Below are positions 52,582 through 60,418 of a stretch of DNA of 64,000 nucleotides, in pieces (positions within the stretch are counted from its first letter, which is position 1; each line of letters begins with the position of its first letter). The DNA comes from QZLE01 sp033852075 (GTDB taxonomy: Bacteria; Pseudomonadota; Gammaproteobacteria; QZLD01): NCBI GenBank assembly GCA_033852075.1, contig JAWSVC010000012.1, forward strand, positions 1 to 64,000, written 5' to 3'. Below the pieces are notes generated by a model. That model had not been told where the DNA came from and ran no database searches. It was given only the letters and a program-made list of their open reading frames with translations. The translations under genes were made by a program, and so were the position numbers.

Positions 52582-53760
52582 ATGCGTACACTAAAATCAA
52601 CTGTTGAATACAACCCTCAGTATATGCTTGGTTCGCTTGGAGCCGGTGGATTAGCTGTAACATTTTTTATCTATCTTATGTTTATGGTTAAACATAAAGG
52701 TTACCCCATGGTGACTTTTGATCATATCTATCCATTATTAAAAAACGGCCCCATAGCATTGAGCGTTTTGATTGGTGTAGTACTTATATTAATGCTGGTA
52801 TTTGCATATTTACACTTTAGGTTATTGATATGGAATTTTTTGCAGATACGAGAATTTAAAAAAACTTCGGTCTATGAAGCAATGAAAAGCAGTAATGGTG
52901 AAATTTCAATGATGGTGATCCCTTTGGTTTTGGCTATGACTATTAATGTTAGCTTTGTTTTGGGAGCGGTTTTTATACCAAAGTTGTGGACTATCGTTGA
53001 ATATCTTTTCCCTGGAGCGTTGCTGGCATTTTTAGCTGTTGCTATTTATGCGGTTAAGATCTTTTTTGGGTATTTTTTGCGGCTATTAGAACAAGGTGGG
53101 TTTAATGAACTAGCTAATAATAATCTTTCGCAGATGATTGCTATCTTCGCTTTTAGCATGATTGCGGTTGGTTTTGCTGCTCCCGGAGCAATGAGCCATA
53201 CGATTGCTTTTAATGCTGTTGGATTATTCCTTTCGGTAATGTTTTTAATGGTAGCTGTAATGTTAATGTTATTGCAGTATACAATGGGGTTCAGCTCTAT
53301 GATGACCCATGGAATCGGAAAAGAGACCGTTCCAACCATCTGGGTTATGATTCCTATTTTCACTTTGTGGGGTATTACAATAATACGTTACCTGAATGGG
53401 CTGCATCATCATTTTGATTTTTCCTACGGTATGGGAACTTATTATATTTTTACCTCGGCAGTGGTGGGTATTCAGTTAATGTTTGGTGTGTTTGGCTATC
53501 TGTTGATGAAAAAAATAGGGTACTTTAAGGAGTATGTTTGGGGTGAAAAAAACAGTGCAACTGCATATGCTTTGGTGTGTCCTGGTGTAGCTTTTTTAGT
53601 TTTTGGAATGTTTTTTGTTAACTATGGGTTGGTTGTAAATAAGGTAGTTGAAAAGTTTACATTGCCTTATTATCTGATACTGGCTCCATTTGTTTTGGTG
53701 CATCTGGCAACGGTTGTTCTGTTTTTCAAGTTGAATAGTAAGTTGCTTAAGAAGGTATGA
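52582..53760 (+). CDS. Polytopic membrane protein, TsoY-like (tentative)
   Basis: This 392-residue protein has about ten hydrophobic helices and no signal cleavage site. Segments include EYNPQYMLGSLGAGGLAVTF and YALVCPGVAFLVFGMFFVNY. The overall plan resembles tellurite-resistance/dicarboxylate-type (TDT, SLAC1-like) transporters. The CPG motif with C333 near the C-terminus recalls a family that I remember as TsoY, members of which carry Sec or Cys at one site; that recall is uncertain. SD GGAGGTG gives a clear start at ATG 52582. Substrate unknown. The gene is monocistronic. Confidence 0.65.
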   Translation: MRTLKSTVEYNPQYMLGSLGAGGLAVTFFIYLMFMVKHKGYPMVTFDHIYPLLKNGPIALSVLIGVVLILMLVFAYLHFRLLIWNFLQIREFKKTSVYEAMKSSNGEISMMVIPLVLAMTINVSFVLGAVFIPKLWTIVEYLFPGALLAFLAVAIYAVKIFFGYFLRLLEQGGFNELANNNLSQMIAIFAFSMIAVGFAAPGAMSHTIAFNAVGLFLSVMFLMVAVMLMLLQYTMGFSSMMTHGIGKETVPTIWVMIPIFTLWGITIIRYLNGLHHHFDFSYGMGTYYIFTSAVVGIQLMFGVFGYLLMKKIGYFKEYVWGEKNSATAYALVCPGVAFLVFGMFFVNYGLVVNKVVEKFTLPYYLILAPFVLVHLATVVLFFKLNSKLLKKV

Positions 53761-53808
53761 CGATATTTTTGTGCTTTTGCAAGAAAAAATTTGTTATTAA
53801 ATCATAGC

Positions 53809-54228
53809 TTAATTTAAATATTCCAAGACCGTGATTTTGATCTGTTTTTTTTCATTTTCGCTGTATTCTATATAGATTATCTGCGATCCATTTTCATATG
53901 AACCATCTGCTAGGAGCTTGAATTTATTTGCAATAAGATATTCAGATAGGGCGCTAATAGGTTTTGTCGTAGAAAACTCAACAACATTTTCAACAGGTTT
54001 ATTCCCATCAGCTGTACTATAGAAGTAGTTTGCATCTTCTAACTCTGTAAACGGCAACTCTTTTATTATTTCTGTGGTTAGTAGGTAATATTCCAATGAG
54101 CCTTTTTCATAGGAGACGCTTTCGCTAACAATAATAGAAAGCAAATATGCTAATGCAATAATTGTAGTTATAAAAAAAAGAAAAATACTAACAATTAGTT
54201 TCTTCATAACTTGTTTATTTGACTTCAT
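53809..54228 (-). CDS. Small membrane-anchored protein of unknown function
   Basis: This 139-residue protein has one N-terminal hydrophobic helix (LIVSIFLFFITTIIALAYLL) without a lipobox, then a soluble domain facing the periplasm, with alternating short strands and acidic stretches. I do not recognise it. It overlaps the end of the upstream gene by 14 bases, which suggests coupled expression of the two. ATG 54207 (MKKLIVS) is another possible start. Confidence 0.65.
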   Translation of the reverse strand: MKSNKQVMKKLIVSIFLFFITTIIALAYLLSIIVSESVSYEKGSLEYYLLTTEIIKELPFTELEDANYFYSTADGNKPVENVVEFSTTKPISALSEYLIANKFKLLADGSYENGSQIIYIEYSENEKKQIKITVLEYLN

Positions 54229-54868
54229 AGAAAAGAATGCCCTGCTTTGCAGGTTGTATTGTATTTAATAATGGTGGTAGTGAGGAGCTCATTGGACCGT
54301 AATTTTTAGATTCGCCGATGGGGTAAATGTATGGAGTAGTTCTATAATTTTTATTTGATCCAACAGCGCCATATGTATCCCAGATATGAAGAGCTTCTTT
54401 TTTGCTTACAGGTTCACAAATTTGGATAAATTGTTTTTGTGGCTCAACAGCTCGGTAAAAGCCGATTAAGTTAGATACAAGGTCTTCAGCGCTAAAGCTG
54501 CTATCAGTAAAAATTCCCCAAAACCAATTTCCTTGCATTGTTTCAAAGTCTTTTGAAACATCAAGAAATATTGATAATGCAACTGATTTTTTTTGTTCAA
54601 GTTTCATACCTTTTTTAAGGTCATATGTTTTTACAATGCCAATTTTAATGTGTTTTGTGCCCATTTTTTGTGAGTATGAAATTCTGTAGTATCCCGCTTT
54701 TGCTGAAGGTTTTCCTTTTTCGTTTTTGATCTCTTCCCATAAAACAGATGCACCTTTGGCTGGGTTTGCATGACCTAGATCAACCCATCCGCACTTTTTT
54801 GTATAGATTAATCCGCGATCTAAGTTTGGGGCTATTAGTGCATCTACAATATGTTTTCTTTCTGTCAT
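54215..54868 (-). CDS. Protein of unknown function
   Basis: This 217-residue soluble protein has no signal peptide. A recognisable segment is DRGLIYTKKCGWVDLGHANP, a GLIYT...G..DLGHA pattern reminiscent of DUF4056-like proteins, although I cannot assign the family. The C-terminal half has EPVSKKEALHIWDTYGAVGS. It forms a two-gene unit with the membrane-anchored protein downstream and follows alaS divergence-free on the same strand. Confidence 0.65.
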   Translation of the reverse strand: MTERKHIVDALIAPNLDRGLIYTKKCGWVDLGHANPAKGASVLWEEIKNEKGKPSAKAGYYRISYSQKMGTKHIKIGIVKTYDLKKGMKLEQKKSVALSIFLDVSKDFETMQGNWFWGIFTDSSFSAEDLVSNLIGFYRAVEPQKQFIQICEPVSKKEALHIWDTYGAVGSNKNYRTTPYIYPIGESKNYGPMSSSLPPLLNTIQPAKQGILFYEVK

Positions 54869-54892
54869 TTTGTTTGTCTTTATTAAAGAGGC

Positions 54893-57496
54893 TTAAATAT
54901 TCTCTTTAGCCCAAGCCTCTAAAGAAGCTAAAGCACCATCCAGCTTATTTGGTTCACTGCCACCAGCTAATGCCATATCAGGCTTGCCTCCGCCACGGCC
55001 GCCAACCTGTGCTGCAATGTGATTAACAACATCGCCTGCCTTGATGTTTTTGATCAAGTCTTTGGTAACACCAGCTGCTAATTGGACTTTGCCTTCATCC
55101 ATAACTGTTCCAAGAACAATTACTGCAGTTCCAAGCTTGTTTTTAAGCTGATCAACAGTTTCGCGAAGGGTTTTGGCATCTGCACCTTCTAGCTTTGCTG
55201 AAAGTATCTTAACTCCATTGATCTCAATCGCATTGCTGGCAAGGTCACCGCCTGCCTGGCTGGCAAGTTTGCTTTTCATGCGTTCAAGCTCTTTTTCTGT
55301 CGCACGATTTCTGGTGATAAGCTGCTCCATCTTATCATTAAGATTTTCACGGTCAGCTTTAAGGAATCCGCATAACTTATTGAGCTTACGCTCATTATTC
55401 CAAAGATATGTCATTGCATTGGTGCCGGTAAGGGCTTCAAGGCGACGTACGCCAGAGGCTATACCTGTTTCACTTATGATCTTAATCAAACCAATATCAC
55501 CAGCTCTTTCGGCATGGGTACCACCACAAAGTTCGATGGAAAAATCACCTAGCTTAATGACTCTAACTTTATCTCCGTATTTCTCACCAAATAACGCCAT
55601 AGCCCCGGACTTGGTGGCCTCGTCATAAGGCATCACGCTAATTTCTGCGTCATGGTTGGCGCGAACCTGTTCATTGGCAATTTTTTCGATTTCTTCCAGC
55701 TGCTCTTGAGAAACCGGTTCAAAGTGTGAAAAGTCGAATCTAAGTCTATCCGAATTAACCAATGACCCTTTTTGCTGAACGTGGGTTCCAAGTACTTCGC
55801 GTAGCGCAGCATGTAAGATATGAGTTGCAGTGTGGTTGATCATGGTTGCCTGGCGTTTAATGCCATCTACAACTGCTGCAACTTCATCTCTGGTATTGAT
55901 TGTGCCTTCAATAACGGTGCCTATGTGCAAAAATGCATTGTGGCTTTTAATAGTATCTTTAATTTTAACCTTAAAACCGTTGCCTAGTAGTTCTCCGCAA
56001 TCACCAGCCTGACCGCCAGATTCTGCATAAAACGGGGTCTTGTCTAAGATGATTTGTACTTCATCTTCAGTAGTTGCTTTGTCGATAAGGTGGCCATCTT
56101 TAAAGATCGCTAACACATGTCCTTTGCCAGTAGTCGCCTCATAACCAATAAATTCGGTGCTGTGTTCTGTTTCCATGTTTTCGTTATAATCGATATCAAA
56201 CTGACTGCTTTCTTTACTTTTCTTTTTTTGCTCTTCCATGGAAGCATCAAAACCATCACGGTCAACAGTAAGTTCACGCTCACGGGCAATATCAGCAGTA
56301 AGGTCAAATGGGAAACCATAGGTGTCGTAAAGCTTAAAGGCTGTAGCGCCAGATATAACTTTGCCGCCCATTGTATCAATTTCAGTTTCCAGGATTTTCA
56401 TGCCTTGCTCAAGGGTCTTAGCAAATTGTTCTTCTTCCTGCTTTAAGATCTTTTTAACAAAATCCTGCTGCTCAACAAGGATAGGGTAGGCTTCTCCCAT
56501 CTCTTTTATCAAAGTATCTACAAGCTTATAGAAGAATAGATCTTTGGTGCCAAGTTGGTATCCATGTCTTACCGCACGGCGAATAATGCGTCTGAGTACG
56601 TAACCACGCCCTTCATTTGACGGGAATACTCCATCAGCAACAAGGAATGAACAGGCGCGGATATGATCAGCAATAACTCGTAGTGATTTATTGTTAAGAT
56701 CAGTTGTTCCTGTGATATTAGCAGCAGATTTAATAAGGCTTTGGAATAGGTCGATTTCATAGTTGGAATGAACATTTTGTAAGATGGCTGCTAGTCTTTC
56801 CAATCCCATACCGGTATCAACCGATGGTTTTGGAAGTGGCTCCATGGTGCCATCCGCAAAGCGGTTGTATTGCATAAATACTAGATTCCAGATCTCAATG
56901 TAGCGATCGCCATCTTCTTCAGGAGTTCCTGGAGGTCCACCTGGAATATCTTTGCCATGGTCATAAAATATTTCGGTACAAGGACCGCATGGTCCGGTGT
57001 CTCCCATGGCCCAAAAGTTATCTTTGGCCCCTATACGAGAAAAACGGTTTTCATTAACTCCAATCTCTTTAAGCCAGATGTCGGCTGCTTCATTATCTTC
57101 TTCAAATACTGTTACCCATAACTTTTCAGGAGGTAGGCCAATGACCTCAGTCAGGAATTCCCATGCATATTTAATTGCATCTTGTTTGAAATAATCGCCA
57201 AAGCTAAAGTTACCTAGCATCTCAAAGAAGGTATGATGGCGTGCAGTGTAGCCAACATTTTCCAAGTCGTTATGCTTGCCCCCTGCACGAACGCAGCGTT
57301 GGCTTGAGGTGGCTGTTGTATAGGATCTTTTCTCTTGACCAAGGAATGTATCCTTAAACTGGACCATTCCTGCATTGGTGAAAAGTAAGGTCTTATCGTT
57401 ACCAGGAATTAAAGGGCTGCTTGCAACTATTTCATGCCCTTTTTCATTAAAGAAGTTCAGAAATGCATTTCTTATATCTGCACAAGTCCAGTTCAT
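54893..57496 (-). CDS. alaS: Alanyl-tRNA synthetase
   Basis: This 867-residue class II synthetase has the N-terminal catalytic core (FLNFFNEKGHEIVASSPLIP, motif 1; TNAGMVQFKDTFLG), the editing domain zinc motif HTATHILHAAL, and CGGTHAERAGDIG. The C-terminal DHHA1 domain ends GGGKPDMALAGGSEPNK. The length is normal. It charges tRNA-Ala and edits mischarged Ser and Gly. It lies 9 bases after recX in the same direction, the order recX-alaS being usual in gammaproteobacteria. SD GAGAG is present upstream. Confidence 0.97.
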   Translation of the reverse strand: MNWTCADIRNAFLNFFNEKGHEIVASSPLIPGNDKTLLFTNAGMVQFKDTFLGQEKRSYTTATSSQRCVRAGGKHNDLENVGYTARHHTFFEMLGNFSFGDYFKQDAIKYAWEFLTEVIGLPPEKLWVTVFEEDNEAADIWLKEIGVNENRFSRIGAKDNFWAMGDTGPCGPCTEIFYDHGKDIPGGPPGTPEEDGDRYIEIWNLVFMQYNRFADGTMEPLPKPSVDTGMGLERLAAILQNVHSNYEIDLFQSLIKSAANITGTTDLNNKSLRVIADHIRACSFLVADGVFPSNEGRGYVLRRIIRRAVRHGYQLGTKDLFFYKLVDTLIKEMGEAYPILVEQQDFVKKILKQEEEQFAKTLEQGMKILETEIDTMGGKVISGATAFKLYDTYGFPFDLTADIARERELTVDRDGFDASMEEQKKKSKESSQFDIDYNENMETEHSTEFIGYEATTGKGHVLAIFKDGHLIDKATTEDEVQIILDKTPFYAESGGQAGDCGELLGNGFKVKIKDTIKSHNAFLHIGTVIEGTINTRDEVAAVVDGIKRQATMINHTATHILHAALREVLGTHVQQKGSLVNSDRLRFDFSHFEPVSQEQLEEIEKIANEQVRANHDAEISVMPYDEATKSGAMALFGEKYGDKVRVIKLGDFSIELCGGTHAERAGDIGLIKIISETGIASGVRRLEALTGTNAMTYLWNNERKLNKLCGFLKADRENLNDKMEQLITRNRATEKELERMKSKLASQAGGDLASNAIEINGVKILSAKLEGADAKTLRETVDQLKNKLGTAVIVLGTVMDEGKVQLAAGVTKDLIKNIKAGDVVNHIAAQVGGRGGGKPDMALAGGSEPNKLDGALASLEAWAKENI

Positions 57497-57505
57497 TACA
57501 TACTC

Positions 57506-57955
57506 TCATTCATAGTGTTCAATGTCATTAAGCGCGCATTTTACCTGATCAAACGTAAAACCTCGATACTCTAAAAAGCGAATTTGTTTGGCTTTATCAC
57601 TTAGATTGGCTGGCAGTTCAGTTCCAAAGCGCTTTTCTCGTACTTTTTTCGCAATAATTATCCAATCATTTTGTCCAATTTGAAGCTCATTAATGCTTAG
57701 ATTAATGCCTTTATTTCTTAATTCAGAGATTATTTTGAGAGGACCATGGCCTTTATTTATTCGTGAATTGATAAATGATTCAGTAAACCTTTCATCGCTT
57801 TGCAGGTTGTTTTCGGAAAGCCAGGTGAGAACTTCATTTATATCAGATTGTATTGCACCTTTTATTATGAGTTTATCAATAAGTTCTTTTTGGGAATGCT
57901 CGCGTCGCGATAGGTAATCGATAGCTGCTATTTTTACGGCTTCCTTATCCAGCAA
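57506..57955 (-). CDS. recX: RecA regulatory protein RecX
   Basis: This 149-residue three-helix-repeat protein inhibits RecA filaments. Typical parts are AIDYLSRREHSQKELIDKLI, VLTWLSENNLQSDERFTESF, NSRINKGHGPLKIISELRNK and FLEYRGFTFDQVKCAL. TTG 57955 is the start, with AAGGAAAG SD. The expected upstream recA is not here: the next gene upstream on the same strand is a P-II protein. Confidence 0.92.
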   Translation of the reverse strand: MLDKEAVKIAAIDYLSRREHSQKELIDKLIIKGAIQSDINEVLTWLSENNLQSDERFTESFINSRINKGHGPLKIISELRNKGINLSINELQIGQNDWIIIAKKVREKRFGTELPANLSDKAKQIRFLEYRGFTFDQVKCALNDIEHYE

Positions 57956-57988
57956 AATCTATCTTTCCTTATATTGGGATGTAATAAC

Positions 57989-58016
57989 AAAAAGGCAGCG
58001 AAAATACTGCCTTTTT
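57989..58016. terminator. Rho-independent terminator after the P-II gene
   Basis: AAAAAGGCAG (57989-57998) / CTGCCTTTTT (58007-58016) with an 8-base loop. It ends the P-II transcript on the minus strand and lies just upstream of recX. Confidence 0.9.
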
Positions 58017-58022
58017 TAATCT

Positions 58023-58361
58023 TTAGATTGCTTCAGGGCCTGTTTCACCAGTACGGATACGAACCACATCTAATAATTCTGTTATAAAGATTTTACCATC
58101 ACCAATTTTGCCGGAGTTGGCTGTGTTCGAAATTGTTTCAACTACTTGATCTAGCATGTCATCATTAATAGCAATTTCAAGTTTTACTTTTGGTAAAAAA
58201 TCTACAACATACTCTGCTCCACGATATAGTTCAGTATGACCTTTTTGGCGGCCGAATCCCTTTACTTCTGTAACAGTAACCCCTTGGACTCCAATGTCAG
58301 ATAATGCTTCTCTAACATCATCAAGTTTAAAAGGTTTAATAATGGCTGTTACGAATTTCAT
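58023..58361 (-). CDS. Nitrogen regulatory protein P-II
   Basis: This 112-residue GlnB/GlnK trimer protein has start MKFVTAIIKPFKLDDVREAL, T-loop VKGFGRQKGHTELYRGAEY with the uridylylation tyrosine Y51, B-loop SGKIGDGKIF and C-terminal VVRIRTGETGPEAI. It senses 2-oxoglutarate and ATP/ADP and controls nitrogen assimilation. No amtB is adjacent, so GlnB and GlnK cannot be told apart. SD AGGAG precedes ATG 58361. Confidence 0.96.
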   Translation of the reverse strand: MKFVTAIIKPFKLDDVREALSDIGVQGVTVTEVKGFGRQKGHTELYRGAEYVVDFLPKVKLEIAINDDMLDQVVETISNTANSGKIGDGKIFITELLDVVRIRTGETGPEAI

Positions 58362-58678
58362 TTGTTACTCCTATTATGAGTGCTAAACCAATCATTGTTA
58401 TAGCATAAATTCTAAAAGATTTATTGTATTAATACGGTATTACTAATGGAACTATCCATAAAATAATCAGTAATACTCAAAAACAAATGTAATGATAGTT
58501 GTTTGTGAATCAATCTACAATATTTGTCTATATGCTGATTGGATTAATAATGTTGCAAGCGTAATAAATTGAATAAGTTTTATTTTTCTTGCCCAAAGTT
58601 GGTATAATTTGTATTCCTATTTGAAAGCTTCCAAAGTGAATTTTATTTAATTTGTATTGTTGTGATTTGAGGTTTGAT
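58362..58678. other. Divergent spacer between P-II and esterase genes
   Basis: This 317-base AT-rich region contains an extended -10 promoter at 58600-58608 for the esterase gene. The P-II promoter must also lie here but I cannot define it. Confidence 0.6.
58600..58608 (+). promoter_or_regulatory. Extended -10 promoter element
   Basis: TGGTATAAT is a perfect extended -10 (TGnTATAAT). The start of transcription would be near 58615, about 65 bases before the esterase ATG. There is no clear -35, as extended -10 promoters may lack one. Confidence 0.6.
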
Positions 58679-59830
58679 ATGAAACGATTTGCTAACTCAA
58701 TTTTTTTAGTTGTTTTTCTTGTGTCTGGTATCGCGTGTGCTGGTGATTTAAAAGAAGCAGGAAGTGCTAAAGCTAAAAATATTGGTAAGCCGTTTCATTT
58801 GGTTGAGGATTTTCCATTAATTTCTGACGAAGACCCTGATTTGCCTAATCCGGGTAATCTTAAGATGTATATGCATATTCCAGAAGATATGCCAGCAGAA
58901 GATGCTCCATTGGTTGTTGTGATGCATGGTTGTATGAAAGGAGCTAATCAAATAAAAGATTGGACGGAATGGAATGATCTGGCAGATAAATATAAGTTTT
59001 ATGTGATTTATCCCGAACAACAGAAACCTAAAGTATGGAAGGGTAAACTTACAGGAAATCCTGGTTTGTGTTTTAGGTGGACCGGTAATGGCGGAAAGTG
59101 GAAAGCTATAGGTGAAAGTGAAGATAGATCAATTATCGATATGATAAGTTTTCTTAAAAAAAGCGGTTATTCCGTTGATAGTAAAAAAATATTTATTACA
59201 GGATTTTCTGCTGGTGCAGCAATGACAAACCTTATGCTTGCAGAATACCCTGATGTTTTTGCTGGTGGCGCTCCAATAGCTGGAATTCCATTTCGGTGTG
59301 CTGATAGTCTTAAGCAGGGTTTCGACTGTATGGGGGTAAAGCCAAGCTTTATGACGCGTAGTAATAATGGTCCTGGTTGTGAAGGTCAGGGGGAAGCTTG
59401 CATGGATCCAGAGCGAAAAAAATCACCGGAAGAGTGGAAAAACATGGTGACCACATTTGGTCAAAAAAACTTTTCAGGTGAATATCCAAAAGTATTTATC
59501 TGGCATGGCGGGCGTGATAAATATGTTGATGATGATAATCTTCAAGAGCAGATGGAACAGTGGACAGCCGTACACGGCATTGACCAAGTAGCCGATAATA
59601 AAAACACTACTTTAAAAGAAACCTATGCAGAGCATATATATTCTGAATATAAAGATGAGTCAGGGGATGTTAAAGTTGCAACCTTGATGATTCCTAGAAT
59701 GTTTCATGCTGTGCCTGTCCAACCTGGTGATGAAGAAGACATGGGGGGGGCAGAGGCGGGACAACATGCTGTAGACTACGGTTTGCACTCCAGTTATTAC
59801 ATAGCCCGTTTTTGGGGGATTATTGACTAG
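58679..59830 (+). CDS. Secreted PHB-depolymerase-family esterase
   Basis: This 383-residue exported alpha/beta hydrolase is of the PHB depolymerase / CE1 (LpqC-like) family. A signal peptide runs to about SGIACAG. The mature protein has LVVVMHGCMKGANQIKDWT, the nucleophile box GFSAG (S177), and the end FHAVPVQPGDEEDMG with a likely catalytic His. Cysteine pairs (AGIPFRC, GPGCEGQGEAC) suggest disulfides. Esterase, feruloyl esterase or PHB depolymerase are all possible. The start is ATG 58679 (SD GAGG), not the upstream in-frame ATT at 58652. The gene is monocistronic. Confidence 0.85.
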   Translation: MKRFANSIFLVVFLVSGIACAGDLKEAGSAKAKNIGKPFHLVEDFPLISDEDPDLPNPGNLKMYMHIPEDMPAEDAPLVVVMHGCMKGANQIKDWTEWNDLADKYKFYVIYPEQQKPKVWKGKLTGNPGLCFRWTGNGGKWKAIGESEDRSIIDMISFLKKSGYSVDSKKIFITGFSAGAAMTNLMLAEYPDVFAGGAPIAGIPFRCADSLKQGFDCMGVKPSFMTRSNNGPGCEGQGEACMDPERKKSPEEWKNMVTTFGQKNFSGEYPKVFIWHGGRDKYVDDDNLQEQMEQWTAVHGIDQVADNKNTTLKETYAEHIYSEYKDESGDVKVATLMIPRMFHAVPVQPGDEEDMGGAEAGQHAVDYGLHSSYYIARFWGIID

Positions 59831-60128
59831 GGCTGGGAAATAATTCCTTAGCAAATAAAATTATTCAATAGTTGCCATCCTGGCTTAGTCAGTGTAAATT
59901 GTTGCCGGTTTACGTTTGGAAAAAACATCCCTAATTATTTTGGTTTGTAGCATGAATTCAGAATAAAAGGTTAGGGCATTAAAAACTATCGGCCTCTATC
60001 GAAGGGCAGTTCAGCCCAAATTTCACGCTTTATTCGCTGTCAGCGGGTAGTTGCGCGAAAACAAAATGGTCGGTGAGATAGAGCTTGCATCACACGTCTT
60101 AAGATGTGTGAAAACTAAGGAGCATCTT
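59831..60128. other. Spacer and leader upstream of oadG
   Basis: This region of 298 bases is GC-richer toward its right end. It carries a 20-bp near-perfect palindrome at 60091-60110, six bases before the oadG SD. The segment near 60000-60050 may be a structured leader, but no known riboswitch was recognised. Confidence 0.55.
60091..60110. promoter_or_regulatory. 20-bp palindrome near the oadG SD
   Basis: CACACGTCTT / AAGATGTGTG pairs at 9 of 10 positions, with G-U wobble at the last. It could be a repressor operator or an mRNA hairpin limiting access to the SD at 60117-60122. Confidence 0.5.
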
Positions 60129-60371
60129 ATGCAAGAAGGTTTAACTCTAGTTGCACTTGGAATGGGAACAGTATTTATATTCCTTGTCGTTCTGATTGTT
60201 TGTACAACTCTTATGTCAAAGTTTGTGATGTCATATGAGGCAAAGTTCAAAAAACCAGAACAGCCAATTCCAGTAGCTGGACAATCTAAAATTCCCGATG
60301 CAGTATTAACAGCGGTTATTTCTGCTGCTATTCATCAGCATCGATCTGCTAAGGCCAAAAAAGGCAAGTAG
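60129..60371 (+). CDS. oadG: Oxaloacetate decarboxylase gamma subunit
   Basis: This 80-residue membrane protein has one N-terminal helix (LGMGTVFIFLVVLIVCTTLM) and a cytoplasmic tail ending SAAIHQHRSAKAKKG, as in OadG. It anchors OadA to OadB and helps assemble the Na+ pump. ATG 60129 with AAGGAG SD is chosen although the frame is open to 60051. It starts the oadGAB operon. Confidence 0.92.
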   Translation: MQEGLTLVALGMGTVFIFLVVLIVCTTLMSKFVMSYEAKFKKPEQPIPVAGQSKIPDAVLTAVISAAIHQHRSAKAKKGK

Positions 60372-60418
60372 TACATTTTAATAATACGGACTTTAAATTA
60401 ATAACTAAGGTTGAAACC

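Noticed and set aside
60051..60128. N-terminal extension of OadG
   Set aside because: The conserved family start is MQEGLTLV with AAGGAG directly upstream; the extension covers the palindrome.
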